This document shows positions 8,264 to 16,391 of a stretch of 64,000 nucleotides of DNA, in pieces. Origin of the DNA: Bacteroidota bacterium (GTDB lineage: Bacteria > Bacteroidota > Bacteroidia > Cytophagales > Cyclobacteriaceae); the NCBI GenBank assembly GCA_018267275.1, contig JAFDYV010000004.1, positions 124,001 through 188,000 on the forward strand, read 5' to 3'. The notes beneath the pieces are model-generated. The model had not been told where the DNA came from. It saw nothing but the letters and a program-made list of their open reading frames with translations, and did not search any database. The number at the start of each line of letters is the position of its first letter. Positions within the stretch are counted from its first letter, which is position 1. A program made the translations under genes and the position numbers.

Positions 8264-11200
8264 TTGACCGTGGGCAACTTGAAAAATTTTAACGAATTCA
8301 AAGATTTAAACCTGGCACAGGTAGCTTCTGAAATACTGAGCTTCTGGAAAGCGCAGGGCGTTTTCGAAAAATCGGTGGGCAACCGTGAAGGTAAGCCGAC
8401 TTTCACGTTTTACGAGGGGCCACCTTCGGCCAACGGAACGCCCGGCATTCACCACGTAATGGCGCGCACCGTCAAAGATATTTTCTGTCGCTATAAGACT
8501 TTGCAGGGATTTCAGGTGAAGCGCAAAGGCGGCTGGGATACGCATGGCCTGCCGGTGGAACTACAGGTAGAGAAACAACTGGGCATCACCAAAGACGATA
8601 TCGGTAAGAAGATTTCCATCGAAGAGTACAATCAAAAATGCCGCGAAACGGTAATGATGTACAAAGACCAGTGGGACGATCTGACAATGAAGATGGGCTA
8701 CTGGGTGGATTTGCAAAATCCCTACATCACCTACAACAACGAGTACATTGAGAGCATCTGGTGGATACTGAAAAAGTTTTACGAAAAGGGTTTGTTGTAC
8801 AAGGGCTACACCATTCAACCCTATTCACCATCTGATGGCACGGGTTTGAGCTCACATGAATTGAACCAACCCGGCTGCTACAAAGATGTGAAAGACACGA
8901 GCGTAGTGGCGCAGTTCAAATTAGTACGTGATGCAAAATCAGAGTTCTTGTTCTCCCCCCTGCAAGGGGGGACGGAGGGGGGTGTCCACATATTAGCTTG
9001 GACGACCACACCCTGGACTTTGCCATCAAATACTGCTCTAACAGTCGGGGAAAAAATTCAATATGCGCTGGTCAAAACCTTCAACCAGTACACGCACAAG
9101 GCTATCAACGTTGTGTTGGCGAAGGATTTGATTGGAAAATATTTTTCAGAAAAAAACAAAGACTTAAAACTTAGCGACTACAAAGCTGGCGACAAGAATA
9201 TTCCGTTTGAAATCGTAAAAGAATTTTCGGGCAAAGATTTGGTTGGTCTCCGCTACGAACAACTCATGCCATACGTGCAACCGTTACAAAATCCCGACAA
9301 AGCCTTTCAAATTGTGGCGGGTGATTTTGTAACTACTGAAGACGGTACAGGCGTGGTACACACGTCTCCTACTTTCGGTGCGGATGACTTTAGGGTGGCG
9401 CAACAAAACGGAATCCCTCCGCTCATGGTGCGCGATGAGGCAGGCAACGAAATGCCAACTGTGGATAAGAAGGGAAAATTTGTGACTGAGATTGGCAAGC
9501 ACTTGCAAGAGGGCGTGGCGAAATATAAAATCAAAACGCACAAGCCGTTGGGTGCCGATGATTTTTATGTGAAGAACTATACCGATGAAGATGAATCTCA
9601 CCCCGACTATAAAACAACGGACGTCATCATCTCTATCATTTTAAAAGAAGAGAACAAAGCCTTCAAAGTAGAGAAGTACGAGCACACCTATCCGCACAGT
9701 TGGCGCACCGATAAACCAGTACTGTACTATCCACTCGATGCGTGGTTCATCAAAACCACCGCATTGAAAGATAAAATGGTAGAGGTGAACAAAACCATCA
9801 ACTGGAAACCAGAATCTACCGGCACAGGTCGCTTTGGTAATTGGTTGGAGAACTTGGTGGATTGGAATTTATCTCGCTCACGCTACTGGGGCACACCGCT
9901 GCCGATTTGGAGGACGAAAGACGGCAAAGAAGAAATCTGCATTGGCTCGATTGAGCAACTCAAAATTGAAATTGAAAAAGCGAAGAAGGCGGGAATCCAG
10001 TATACAGCATCCAGCATCCAAGATTTACACCGTCCCTTCGTTGACGAAATAGTTCTGGTAAGCAAAAGCGGCCAGCCCATGTACCGCGAGACGGATTTGA
10101 TTGACGTTTGGTTCGACTCAGGCGCAATGCCCTATGCACAATGGCACTACCCGTTTGAGAATCAAGAAGTCTTTAACAGCGCTTACCCGGCCGATTACAT
10201 TGCCGAAGGTGTAGACCAAACACGCGGCTGGTTCTTTACGCTTCACGCCATAGCGGTATTGCTCAGCGAGAGCAGTGACGAAATCAAAAAAGTAAACGCA
10301 CAAGTTGGTAATAACGGCAAGGCATTTAAGAATGTGATCAGCAACGGTCTTGTCCTTGATAAAGACGGCAACAAAATGAGCAAACGTAAGGGAAATGTGG
10401 TGGACCCATTCGCTGCGCTCAATAAATACGGTGCCGATGTGTTGCGCTGGTACATGATTGAAAATGCGCCACCGTGGGATAATTTAAAGTTTGACTTTGC
10501 AGGTGTTGAAGAAACGCAGCGAAAATTCTTTGGCACATTGCAAAACACTTATTCATTTTTTGCACTGTATGCCAACATCGATGGTTTTGCCAAAGATGAA
10601 ATGAATGTTACGGGCAAAGAGCATTTAACGCACCTCGATCGCTGGATCATTTCAAAATTGCAATCGCTGATAATTGAAGTGCGTGCCGCGTATGAAGATT
10701 ATGAACCTACCAAAGCCGCGCGCGCCATTCAAGAATTTGTGAACGACCACCTATCGAACTGGTATGTTCGCTTAAATCGCAAGCGTTTTTGGGTGGGCAA
10801 AATGACCGAAGACAAAAAGGTAGCCTACGAAACGCTGTTTGAATGTTTGCTCGTCACCGCTCAACTAATGTCGCCCATTGCACCATTTTTTGCAGACTGG
10901 TTATACAAAAACCTTACCGACAGCATTCGCGACAGCGCCAAGAAGAACAATACCCCGCTTCGGTTTGAATCTGTTCATTTGACGGACTTGGTTCAATCGG
11001 AGCAAAACCGAATTGATGCCGAATTGGAAAAATCAATGGAATATGCGCAACGCATTTGTTCGTTGGTGCACTCCATCCGCAAGGCAAGCAAGATAAAAGT
11101 GCGTACACCGCTCCAAAAAGTCTTGTTGCCCGTATTGGACGAAAAGTTCGCCAATCGCATCAAAGGCGTGGAGGACATCATCAAATCTGAAGTGAACGTA

Positions 11201-11770
11201 AAATCGATTGAATACATTGACGATGCTTCGGGTTTGTTGGTGAAGAAAGTGAAACCGAATCTGCCCAAACTTGGCAAACAATACGGGCCCAAAATGAAGG
11301 AGGTTTCAGCTCTCATTACCGCATTAGACAAAGTTGAAATCCAAACCCTGGAAAAAACAGGCAAGCTTGCGAAGAGCGGTTTTGATTTGGTGCTAGAAGA
11401 TGTTTTGATTTCGTCAGAAGATATTCCCGGTTGGTCGGTGGCCGTGGAGGGTGGCATTACCGTTGCGCTCGACATTAATATTACTGATGAATTGAAACGA
11501 GAAGGCATTGCACGTGATTTTGTAAACCGCATCCAAAACTTGCGTAAGGAAAAAGGCTTAGAAGTCCTCGATAAGATTTCAATTGAAGTAGAAAAAGATC
11601 ATATCCCAAAAGAGCAGGCTGAACAAGTCGTGCGCGCATTAACCGAATTCAAAGACTACATCAGCACCGAAACCCAAGCGCTGAGTTTGGAGTTAAAAGA
11701 AAAGGTAGCTGACACTGCTGAAATAGAAATGGATGAGTTCGTTTTGAAGGTGAGGATAAACTTGAACTAG
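8264..11770 (+). CDS. ileS: Isoleucyl-tRNA synthetase
   Basis: Charges tRNA-Ile in the cytoplasm; 1168 residues, the long eukaryote-like type common in Bacteroidota. Motifs: PPSANGTPGIHH near 53-64 (HIGH equivalent), the aminoacylation-site AWTTTPWTLPSNTAL near 245, an intact CP1 editing loop (TTEDGTGVVHTSPTFGADDF near 352-371), NKMSKRKGN near 702 and a long C-terminal tRNA-binding region. There is no ATG start: TTG at 8264, GTG at 8270 and TTG at 8279 are the choices. TTG 8279 (MKNFNEFKDLNL) fits the usual family N-terminus best. Two repeat sequences lie in frame inside it, at 8953-8984 and 9995-10022. lspA follows after 5 nt and msrC after that, so the three are probably one operon. Confidence 0.97.
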   Translation: MTVGNLKNFNEFKDLNLAQVASEILSFWKAQGVFEKSVGNREGKPTFTFYEGPPSANGTPGIHHVMARTVKDIFCRYKTLQGFQVKRKGGWDTHGLPVELQVEKQLGITKDDIGKKISIEEYNQKCRETVMMYKDQWDDLTMKMGYWVDLQNPYITYNNEYIESIWWILKKFYEKGLLYKGYTIQPYSPSDGTGLSSHELNQPGCYKDVKDTSVVAQFKLVRDAKSEFLFSPLQGGTEGGVHILAWTTTPWTLPSNTALTVGEKIQYALVKTFNQYTHKAINVVLAKDLIGKYFSEKNKDLKLSDYKAGDKNIPFEIVKEFSGKDLVGLRYEQLMPYVQPLQNPDKAFQIVAGDFVTTEDGTGVVHTSPTFGADDFRVAQQNGIPPLMVRDEAGNEMPTVDKKGKFVTEIGKHLQEGVAKYKIKTHKPLGADDFYVKNYTDEDESHPDYKTTDVIISIILKEENKAFKVEKYEHTYPHSWRTDKPVLYYPLDAWFIKTTALKDKMVEVNKTINWKPESTGTGRFGNWLENLVDWNLSRSRYWGTPLPIWRTKDGKEEICIGSIEQLKIEIEKAKKAGIQYTASSIQDLHRPFVDEIVLVSKSGQPMYRETDLIDVWFDSGAMPYAQWHYPFENQEVFNSAYPADYIAEGVDQTRGWFFTLHAIAVLLSESSDEIKKVNAQVGNNGKAFKNVISNGLVLDKDGNKMSKRKGNVVDPFAALNKYGADVLRWYMIENAPPWDNLKFDFAGVEETQRKFFGTLQNTYSFFALYANIDGFAKDEMNVTGKEHLTHLDRWIISKLQSLIIEVRAAYEDYEPTKAARAIQEFVNDHLSNWYVRLNRKRFWVGKMTEDKKVAYETLFECLLVTAQLMSPIAPFFADWLYKNLTDSIRDSAKKNNTPLRFESVHLTDLVQSEQNRIDAELEKSMEYAQRICSLVHSIRKASKIKVRTPLQKVLLPVLDEKFANRIKGVEDIIKSEVNVKSIEYIDDASGLLVKKVKPNLPKLGKQYGPKMKEVSALITALDKVEIQTLEKTGKLAKSGFDLVLEDVLISSEDIPGWSVAVEGGITVALDINITDELKREGIARDFVNRIQNLRKEKGLEVLDKISIEVEKDHIPKEQAEQVVRALTEFKDYISTETQALSLELKEKVADTAEIEMDEFVLKVRINLN
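8953..8984. repeat. GC-rich palindromic repeat in frame inside ileS
   Basis: The sequence has CCCCCC-TGCAA-GGGGGG (8955-8971) followed by ACGGAGGGGGGTG. It is translated as SPLQGGTEGGV. Its base composition is unlike the rest of the gene, and its form (C-run, TGCAA, G-run, GGAGGGGG) is that of a dispersed intergenic repeat often seen in Cytophagales genomes. It sits in a variable loop just before the AWTTTPWTLPS motif. Confidence 0.6.
9995..10022. repeat. Heptamer array in frame inside ileS
   Basis: Four 7-bp units in phase: ATCCAGT, ATACAGC, ATCCAGC, ATCCAAG. The units match those of the array at 57078-57105 (CCAGCAT, CCAGTAT, CTAGTAT, CCAGTTT). The stretch is translated as IQYTASSIQD, between the linker AEIEKAKKAG-type helix and the conserved DLHRPFVDE. 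The reading frame is kept although the unit length is 7. Confidence 0.6.
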
Positions 11771-11775
11771 CACGC

Positions 11776-12429
11776 ATGAAAATTTTGAAATATCTATTAA
11801 TCGCCCTGGCGGTCATTGCGATTGACCAAACAAGCAAACTGCTCGTGCATAAATACATGTACCTGCACGAGGAGGTAAACGTGGTTGGCGAGTGGTTTAA
11901 GCTGCATTACCTTTTGAACCCGGGCATGGCATTTGGCATCAAGTGGGAAAGTGAATTTGGAAAATTGGCACTCACCATCTTCCGCATTTTTGCCATGTTT
12001 GGTATCGGCTATTATCTGGTTACCATGATCAAGAAGCAATCGCATGCTGGCTTTTTGATTTGCTTGGCGCTGATTCTTGGCGGGGCAGTCGGCAATGTGA
12101 TCGACAGCACTTTTTATGGCGTATTGTTGAACAACGCACCTTTCGATGCGCCCAGCCCTTGGTTCCACGGCCAGGTAATTGATATGCTGTTCTTTCCGCT
12201 GTTCAACTTTACTTGGCCTGAGTGGGTACCCTTGATAGGAGGCCAGGATTTTCTTTTCTTCAGTCCTGTTTTCAACATTGCAGACTCATCTATCTTTATC
12301 GGGGTCGCTTCGATCTTGATTTTCCAAAAGCGGTTTTTCAAAGAAGCGCACGAAACAGAACCAACAACAACAGAAGCAAGCGAAGCAGCGGGTGAAAATC
12401 AAATGCCATCAACCTCTACCCCAGTATAA
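11776..12429 (+). CDS. lspA: Lipoprotein signal peptidase (signal peptidase II)
   Basis: Inner-membrane aspartic peptidase that removes the signal peptide from prolipoproteins after lipidation. 217 residues with four predicted helices. The catalytic aspartates are in GNVIDSTFYG (near 113) and FNIADSSIFIG (near 175). AIDQTSKLLV near 16-25 and NPGMAFG near 52 are the other conserved blocks. It is longer than the roughly 160-residue enterobacterial form because of an enlarged periplasmic loop (about 115-160) and a 25-residue Thr/Glu-rich cytoplasmic tail, both common in Bacteroidota. It begins 5 nt after ileS, the classical ileS-lspA pair. Confidence 0.96.
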   Translation: MKILKYLLIALAVIAIDQTSKLLVHKYMYLHEEVNVVGEWFKLHYLLNPGMAFGIKWESEFGKLALTIFRIFAMFGIGYYLVTMIKKQSHAGFLICLALILGGAVGNVIDSTFYGVLLNNAPFDAPSPWFHGQVIDMLFFPLFNFTWPEWVPLIGGQDFLFFSPVFNIADSSIFIGVASILIFQKRFFKEAHETEPTTTEASEAAGENQMPSTSTPV

Positions 12430-12431
12430 AC

Positions 12432-12929
12432 ATGGCAGAGCAACTAATTATTGACACCACGCAAGACAAAGCCGCTCGCTACCAATCGTTGCTGCCGCAA
12501 ATTGAAGGATTGGTTACTGGCGAAACAGACTTAACAGCCAACCTCGCCAATATAGCCGCAGCTTTGAAAGAAGCCATGGGATTTTTTTGGGTTGGATTTT
12601 ACCTGGTGAAAACAAATGCTACAGGAAATCAGGAATTGGTACTTGGTCCGTTTCAAGGTCCCATCGCGTGTACACGCATCGGGTTTGGCAAAGGGGTATG
12701 CGGTGCCAGTTGGAAAGAAAGAAAAGTGATGCTGGTTCCCAACGTAGATGAGTTCCCGGGGCACATCGCCTGCAGCTCTGCCTCTAAATCAGAAATAGTT
12801 TTACCGGCATTCAAAAATAATGAAGTAGCGTTGGTGTTGGATGTAGACAGCGATCAGCTCAACGACTTTGATTCGACAGACGAGAAATATTTGTCGCAAC
12901 TGATGCAGTTGGTGGAGCGTTTCGTTTAG
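12432..12929 (+). CDS. msrC: GAF-domain free methionine-(R)-sulfoxide reductase
   Basis: 165-residue single GAF domain. The three cysteines of the fRMsr family are present: in GPIACTRIG, in GKGVCGAS and in PGHIACSS. The family reduces free Met-R-sulfoxide with thioredoxin as electron donor. The FPGHIA and KSEIVLPAF blocks are also typical. It starts 2 nt after lspA and so is probably cotranscribed with ileS-lspA. The function follows from conserved residues. Confidence 0.88.
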   Translation: MAEQLIIDTTQDKAARYQSLLPQIEGLVTGETDLTANLANIAAALKEAMGFFWVGFYLVKTNATGNQELVLGPFQGPIACTRIGFGKGVCGASWKERKVMLVPNVDEFPGHIACSSASKSEIVLPAFKNNEVALVLDVDSDQLNDFDSTDEKYLSQLMQLVERFV

Positions 12930-12978
12930 ACTCTTTCTGGCTCAAAGAATATCGTCAGAATCTTCGTACATTCGATTC

Positions 12979-13740
12979 ATGGTGCGGATGTTAGTAGCAT
13001 TTTCAATGATGATGGCTGTTTTGACTTCTGTACAAGGCCAAACCAGCGCCAAGTCTAACGCCAGCAATTTGTTCGGCATTTGGCAAAACAAGCAGCAGGG
13101 TTTTCAAATGGTACTCATTCTGAACAAAGACAAAACTGGCGAATTTGACGGGGAAGCTATCCAATTTTCAACCACCGGATCTAAGTTGTTGGTGGTACAA
13201 AATGGCGAAACCATCACTTATGATTTTAAACTACTGGGCAATGCGCTAACGCTGTCGGGTGGCGACTTAGACAGTGAGATTACCTTTACGCGGCAAGGAA
13301 CCACGCAAACAACCGCTGCAACACCGCAGGCGACCACCGGCAACCCTGCGCCTGCAGCAAGCGCCCAATCAAATGCAAGTAAGGGAGCAGTGCCGCAAGA
13401 ACTCGTTGGCAAATGGTGTTATGTGAATGTGTAAAGTTCCTCCACGGGCGGTAGCTCAACAGAACGTTGCATCACGCTGAATGCAGATGGCACCTACGAA
13501 TATTATGGTGAGTCATCGCGCACCGTGAATACACCAGATGCGTATGGTGGCACGTCATCAAAAAGCAGCGATCGGGGCAAATGGTGGTTGAAGGGTGACC
13601 GCATTTATTATCAATCGCAAACACAAGGCGATGGATCATATGCATTTGAAAAACGGAATCACCCCAAAAACGGAGATCCGATGATTGTGTTAGATGGCGA
13701 TACCTACGTTACCTTCTACAACAAACCACCTTGGAGATAG
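12979..13740 (+). pseudogene. Exported two-domain protein split by an in-frame TAA
   Basis: One reading frame runs from the ATG at 12979 to the TAG at 13738-13740, interrupted only by TAA at 13432-13434. The first part (151 codons) has a signal peptide (ends SVQGQ), a lipocalin-like half (LFGIWQNKQQGFQMVLIL) and an Ala/Thr/Pro linker. It stops inside the motif GKWCYVNV. In the same frame, right after the stop, a second half resumes (SSTGGSSTERCITLNADG, then KWWLKGDRIYYQSQ and KRNHPKNGDP). The halves look like one protein of about 253 residues. A point mutation (for example CAA to TAA) is the simplest cause; a sequencing error is possible. A GTG at 13525 could restart translation of the last 71 residues, but that would begin mid-domain. 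Confidence 0.8.
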
Positions 13741-13781
13741 GTTATTATTTGTACCTTCACGATATCTAAAAATCTTTTTAC

Positions 13782-14927
13782 ATGAATAATTTAACCCGCA
13801 GAAATTGGCTGAAGTCATCCTTGGGTTTGGCTTCCGTATTTGTAGTGACACCATCGCTTGTTAATCAATTGATGGCCGCACCTGCCAGTCACGCAGAACG
13901 AGAATATTTTGCTGCTGTACCGAACGGCAACAAAAAGATTAGGCTCAACTCCAACGAAAATCCGTATGGCCCATCTGATAAAGCAAAGAAAGCGGTGATT
14001 GATATTTTAAGTGAAGGAAACCGATACGCGTTCAATGAACTTGACGATTTAAGGAAAACAATTGCACAAAAAAATGGCGTTGACCCAAGTTTTGTGTTGC
14101 TTGGTGCAGGTTCCGGAGAATTGCTCGTGCAAACTGGCATTGCCTTCGGTATCAATGGCGGCCGCGTGCTTTCAGGTTACCCCACATTTACGTTGTTGAT
14201 GAGCTATGCGGAGCAAATGGGTGCTACCTGGGATCGCGTAGACTTGAACGAAAGACTAGAATACAACTACCAGGCGTTGCTGGCTGCCATCAAGCCCGAC
14301 ACCAAATTGGTTTTTTTCTGTAACCCCAATAACCCCACGGGCACTTTTGTAAACACTGATACAGTACAGTCGTTCTGCTTAGAAGCTTCTAAGAAAACAC
14401 TCGTCTATGCAGACGAGGCTTATCTGGAATTTATGGAGCCCGCGCAGCAAAAGTCGATGGTCAGTTTGGTACAAAACAATCCGAACATCGTTGTATCAAA
14501 AACATTTTCTAAAATCTATGGCCTTGCGGGATTGCGCATTGGCTACTTGATTGGCCACCCGGATACATTGAAGAAAATTGCCAAGTTTGGCGACACCATT
14601 TCGCCAAGCCAAACAGCATTGGCCGCGGCAAAGGCTAGCTTGGGCGATGAAGACTTCATGAAGTTGACCCGCGATAAAAATGCAGCCGCTCGTAAAGTAC
14701 TCACCGACTACCTGCAAAAGAAAAACTGGTATTGTGGCGATCCCAAAACAAATGTCGTTTTCTTTCCCGCGCCAAAAGGCGGGAAACAAATTCTCTCACA
14801 GTTGGACGAACGTGGATTTTTGATTCGCATTTGGGACTACCAACAAAAAGAGTGGTGCCGCGTAAGCATTGGCACACAAGACGAGATGAAGAGCTTCGTG
14901 AAGGTGTTTGACGAGGTAGTAGCGTAA
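13782..14927 (+). CDS. Tat-exported histidinol-phosphate-aminotransferase-like PLP enzyme
   Basis: 381 residues. The N-terminus carries a twin-arginine signal (LTRRNWLKSSLGLASVF), so the folded enzyme is exported. The rest is a class I/II aminotransferase close to HisC: SNENPYGPS near 45, GAGSGELL near 107, NPNNPTG near 181, YADEAYLEF near 209 and the PLP lysine in SKTFSKIYGLAGLRIGY near 242. All catalytic residues seem present. It is not in a his operon, and the export signal makes histidine biosynthesis unlikely. The next genes are an MFS exporter and a second Tat-exported PLP enzyme. Confidence 0.9.
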   Translation: MNNLTRRNWLKSSLGLASVFVVTPSLVNQLMAAPASHAEREYFAAVPNGNKKIRLNSNENPYGPSDKAKKAVIDILSEGNRYAFNELDDLRKTIAQKNGVDPSFVLLGAGSGELLVQTGIAFGINGGRVLSGYPTFTLLMSYAEQMGATWDRVDLNERLEYNYQALLAAIKPDTKLVFFCNPNNPTGTFVNTDTVQSFCLEASKKTLVYADEAYLEFMEPAQQKSMVSLVQNNPNIVVSKTFSKIYGLAGLRIGYLIGHPDTLKKIAKFGDTISPSQTALAAAKASLGDEDFMKLTRDKNAAARKVLTDYLQKKNWYCGDPKTNVVFFPAPKGGKQILSQLDERGFLIRIWDYQQKEWCRVSIGTQDEMKSFVKVFDEVVA

Positions 14928-14948
14928 TTCAAAAAAAACTATGCTCGA

Positions 14949-15017
14949 TGTCAGGTTGAGCGCAGGCGAAACCGGGCACCATTCCCCACAAACGACTTCG
15001 ACAGGCTCAGTCTGGCA
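14949..15017. repeat. Imperfect inverted repeat between two genes
   Basis: The left arm starts TGTCAGGTTGAGCGCAGGCG; the right arm reads ACTTCGACAGGCTCAGTCTG and ends GCA. The two are imperfect reverse complements around a central spacer with ATTCCCCAC. This TCAGGTTGAGC / CTTCGACAGGCTCAG pair is a form I know as a dispersed intergenic repeat in Bacteroidota. It begins 21 nt after the aminotransferase stop. Confidence 0.6.
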
Positions 15018-15055
15018 ATGATTTTTTGGCTTAACTTGTGGCCGAAACTGAGGCC

Positions 15056-16288
15056 ATGTCCCACAACCCGTACGCAGTACTAAAAATCCGCGACTTTAAT
15101 CTGTTTATCACCGCACGGTTGCTGGTAACGCTGGCCATCATGGTGCAGGCGGTGGTAGTGGGCTGGCAGATTTATGAAATCACAAAAGATCCCTTGGCAC
15201 TTGGCCTCATTGGCTTGGCGGAGGCAATCCCTGCCATCACCGTTTCATTGTATGCCGGTCACCTGGCCGATGTGGTGGAGCGAAAGAAAATTATTGTGGT
15301 GTGTTTGATTACGCTGGTGCTGAGCTCTTTTGCATTGCTATTTTTTACCTTCAACATCGGTGCGTTTATTTTAGCCAATGGCGCGCTGCCGATTTATGTC
15401 GTCATCTTTGCGAGCGGCATTGCACGGGGTTTCTTGTCGCCTGCCAATTTTTCGTTTATGCCACAGTTGGTGCCACGCGATTTGTACCAAAACGCGATTG
15501 TGTGGAACAGCACGTTATGGGAAGGCGCAGCCGTGGGTGGCCCGATTTTGGGCGGATTGATCTATGGTTACTTCGATATTACGTCAGCTTACACAGCCGA
15601 TGCCGCACTGATGGTGATGGGGCTGATCTGCGTGTTGCTGATACCCAACCGTCCGTTGCCACCCATTTCTGAAGAGCAAAGTGTATTTGCAAAAATCAAA
15701 GCAGGCATCAAGTTCGTTTTCAAAAACCAAATCATACTCGGTGCCATCACCCTCGATTTGTTTGCGGTGCTGTTTGGCGGGGCCGTAGCATTGCTTCCCA
15801 TTTTTGCTGACGATATTTTGCATGTAGGCAAAGAGGGGCTTGGCTTTTTACGCGCTGCCCCGGGCATTGGCGCGGTGGTGATGGCGGTGTACATGACGCG
15901 CCATCCGCTCAAAAAAAATATGGGCATGATCTTGCTGTTCTGTGTGGCAGGTTTCGGAGCGTGCATGATCGGGTTTGGGCTCTCCACCTACTTCTGGCTG
16001 TCGATGGCATTGTTGATCGCGAGCGGTATGTTTGACTGCGTGAGTGTGATTGTCCGCAGCACACTCATTCACACACTCACACCCGAAAATATGAAAGGGC
16101 GCGTGGCGGCTGTCAACAGCATCTTCATCGGCTCGAGCAACGAAATTGGCTCCTTTGAATCAGGCGTGGCGGCAAGGTTGATGGGTGTAGTGCCCTCGGT
16201 GATTTTTGGTGGCGTGATGACTTTATTAGTAGTAGCCGTTACCGGCTGGAAGGCGGTGAAGTTGCGTACGCTGCAGAATGTGAAGTAG
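15056..16288 (+). CDS. MFS exporter (EntS-like)
   Basis: 410 residues from the ATG at 15056 (MSHNPYAVLKIRDF); a GTG at 15038 would add six residues. About eleven to twelve membrane helices. The loop YAGHLADVVERKKII near 68 is the MFS motif A region (GxLaDrxGrkk form). It resembles the MFS_3 group that includes enterobactin exporter EntS and macrolide exporters. No regulator or siderophore gene is nearby, so the substrate is open. The octamer array begins at the first base after its stop. Confidence 0.88.
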   Translation: MSHNPYAVLKIRDFNLFITARLLVTLAIMVQAVVVGWQIYEITKDPLALGLIGLAEAIPAITVSLYAGHLADVVERKKIIVVCLITLVLSSFALLFFTFNIGAFILANGALPIYVVIFASGIARGFLSPANFSFMPQLVPRDLYQNAIVWNSTLWEGAAVGGPILGGLIYGYFDITSAYTADAALMVMGLICVLLIPNRPLPPISEEQSVFAKIKAGIKFVFKNQIILGAITLDLFAVLFGGAVALLPIFADDILHVGKEGLGFLRAAPGIGAVVMAVYMTRHPLKKNMGMILLFCVAGFGACMIGFGLSTYFWLSMALLIASGMFDCVSVIVRSTLIHTLTPENMKGRVAAVNSIFIGSSNEIGSFESGVAARLMGVVPSVIFGGVMTLLVVAVTGWKAVKLRTLQNVK

Positions 16289-16336
16289 CCAATAGGCCAA
16301 TGTGTTGATTTTCCAATTGGCCAATTTATTGTTTAC
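16289..16336. repeat. Octamer array directly after the MFS stop codon
   Basis: Six 8-bp units in phase from the base after TAG: CCAATAGG, CCAATGTG, TTGATTTT, CCAATTGG, CCAATTTA, TTGTTTAC. CCAATTGG is itself a palindrome. It belongs to the array family described in the findings. Confidence 0.65.
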
Positions 16337-16391
16337 CTTCGGGAACTTCATCATTCGCAAATCAATGAATTAACTCATTAACAACTCAACT

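Noticed and set aside
13525..13740. A separate 71-codon gene with a GTG start
   Set aside because: It is in the same frame as the gene upstream and starts in mid-domain, so it is better read as the second half of a broken gene.
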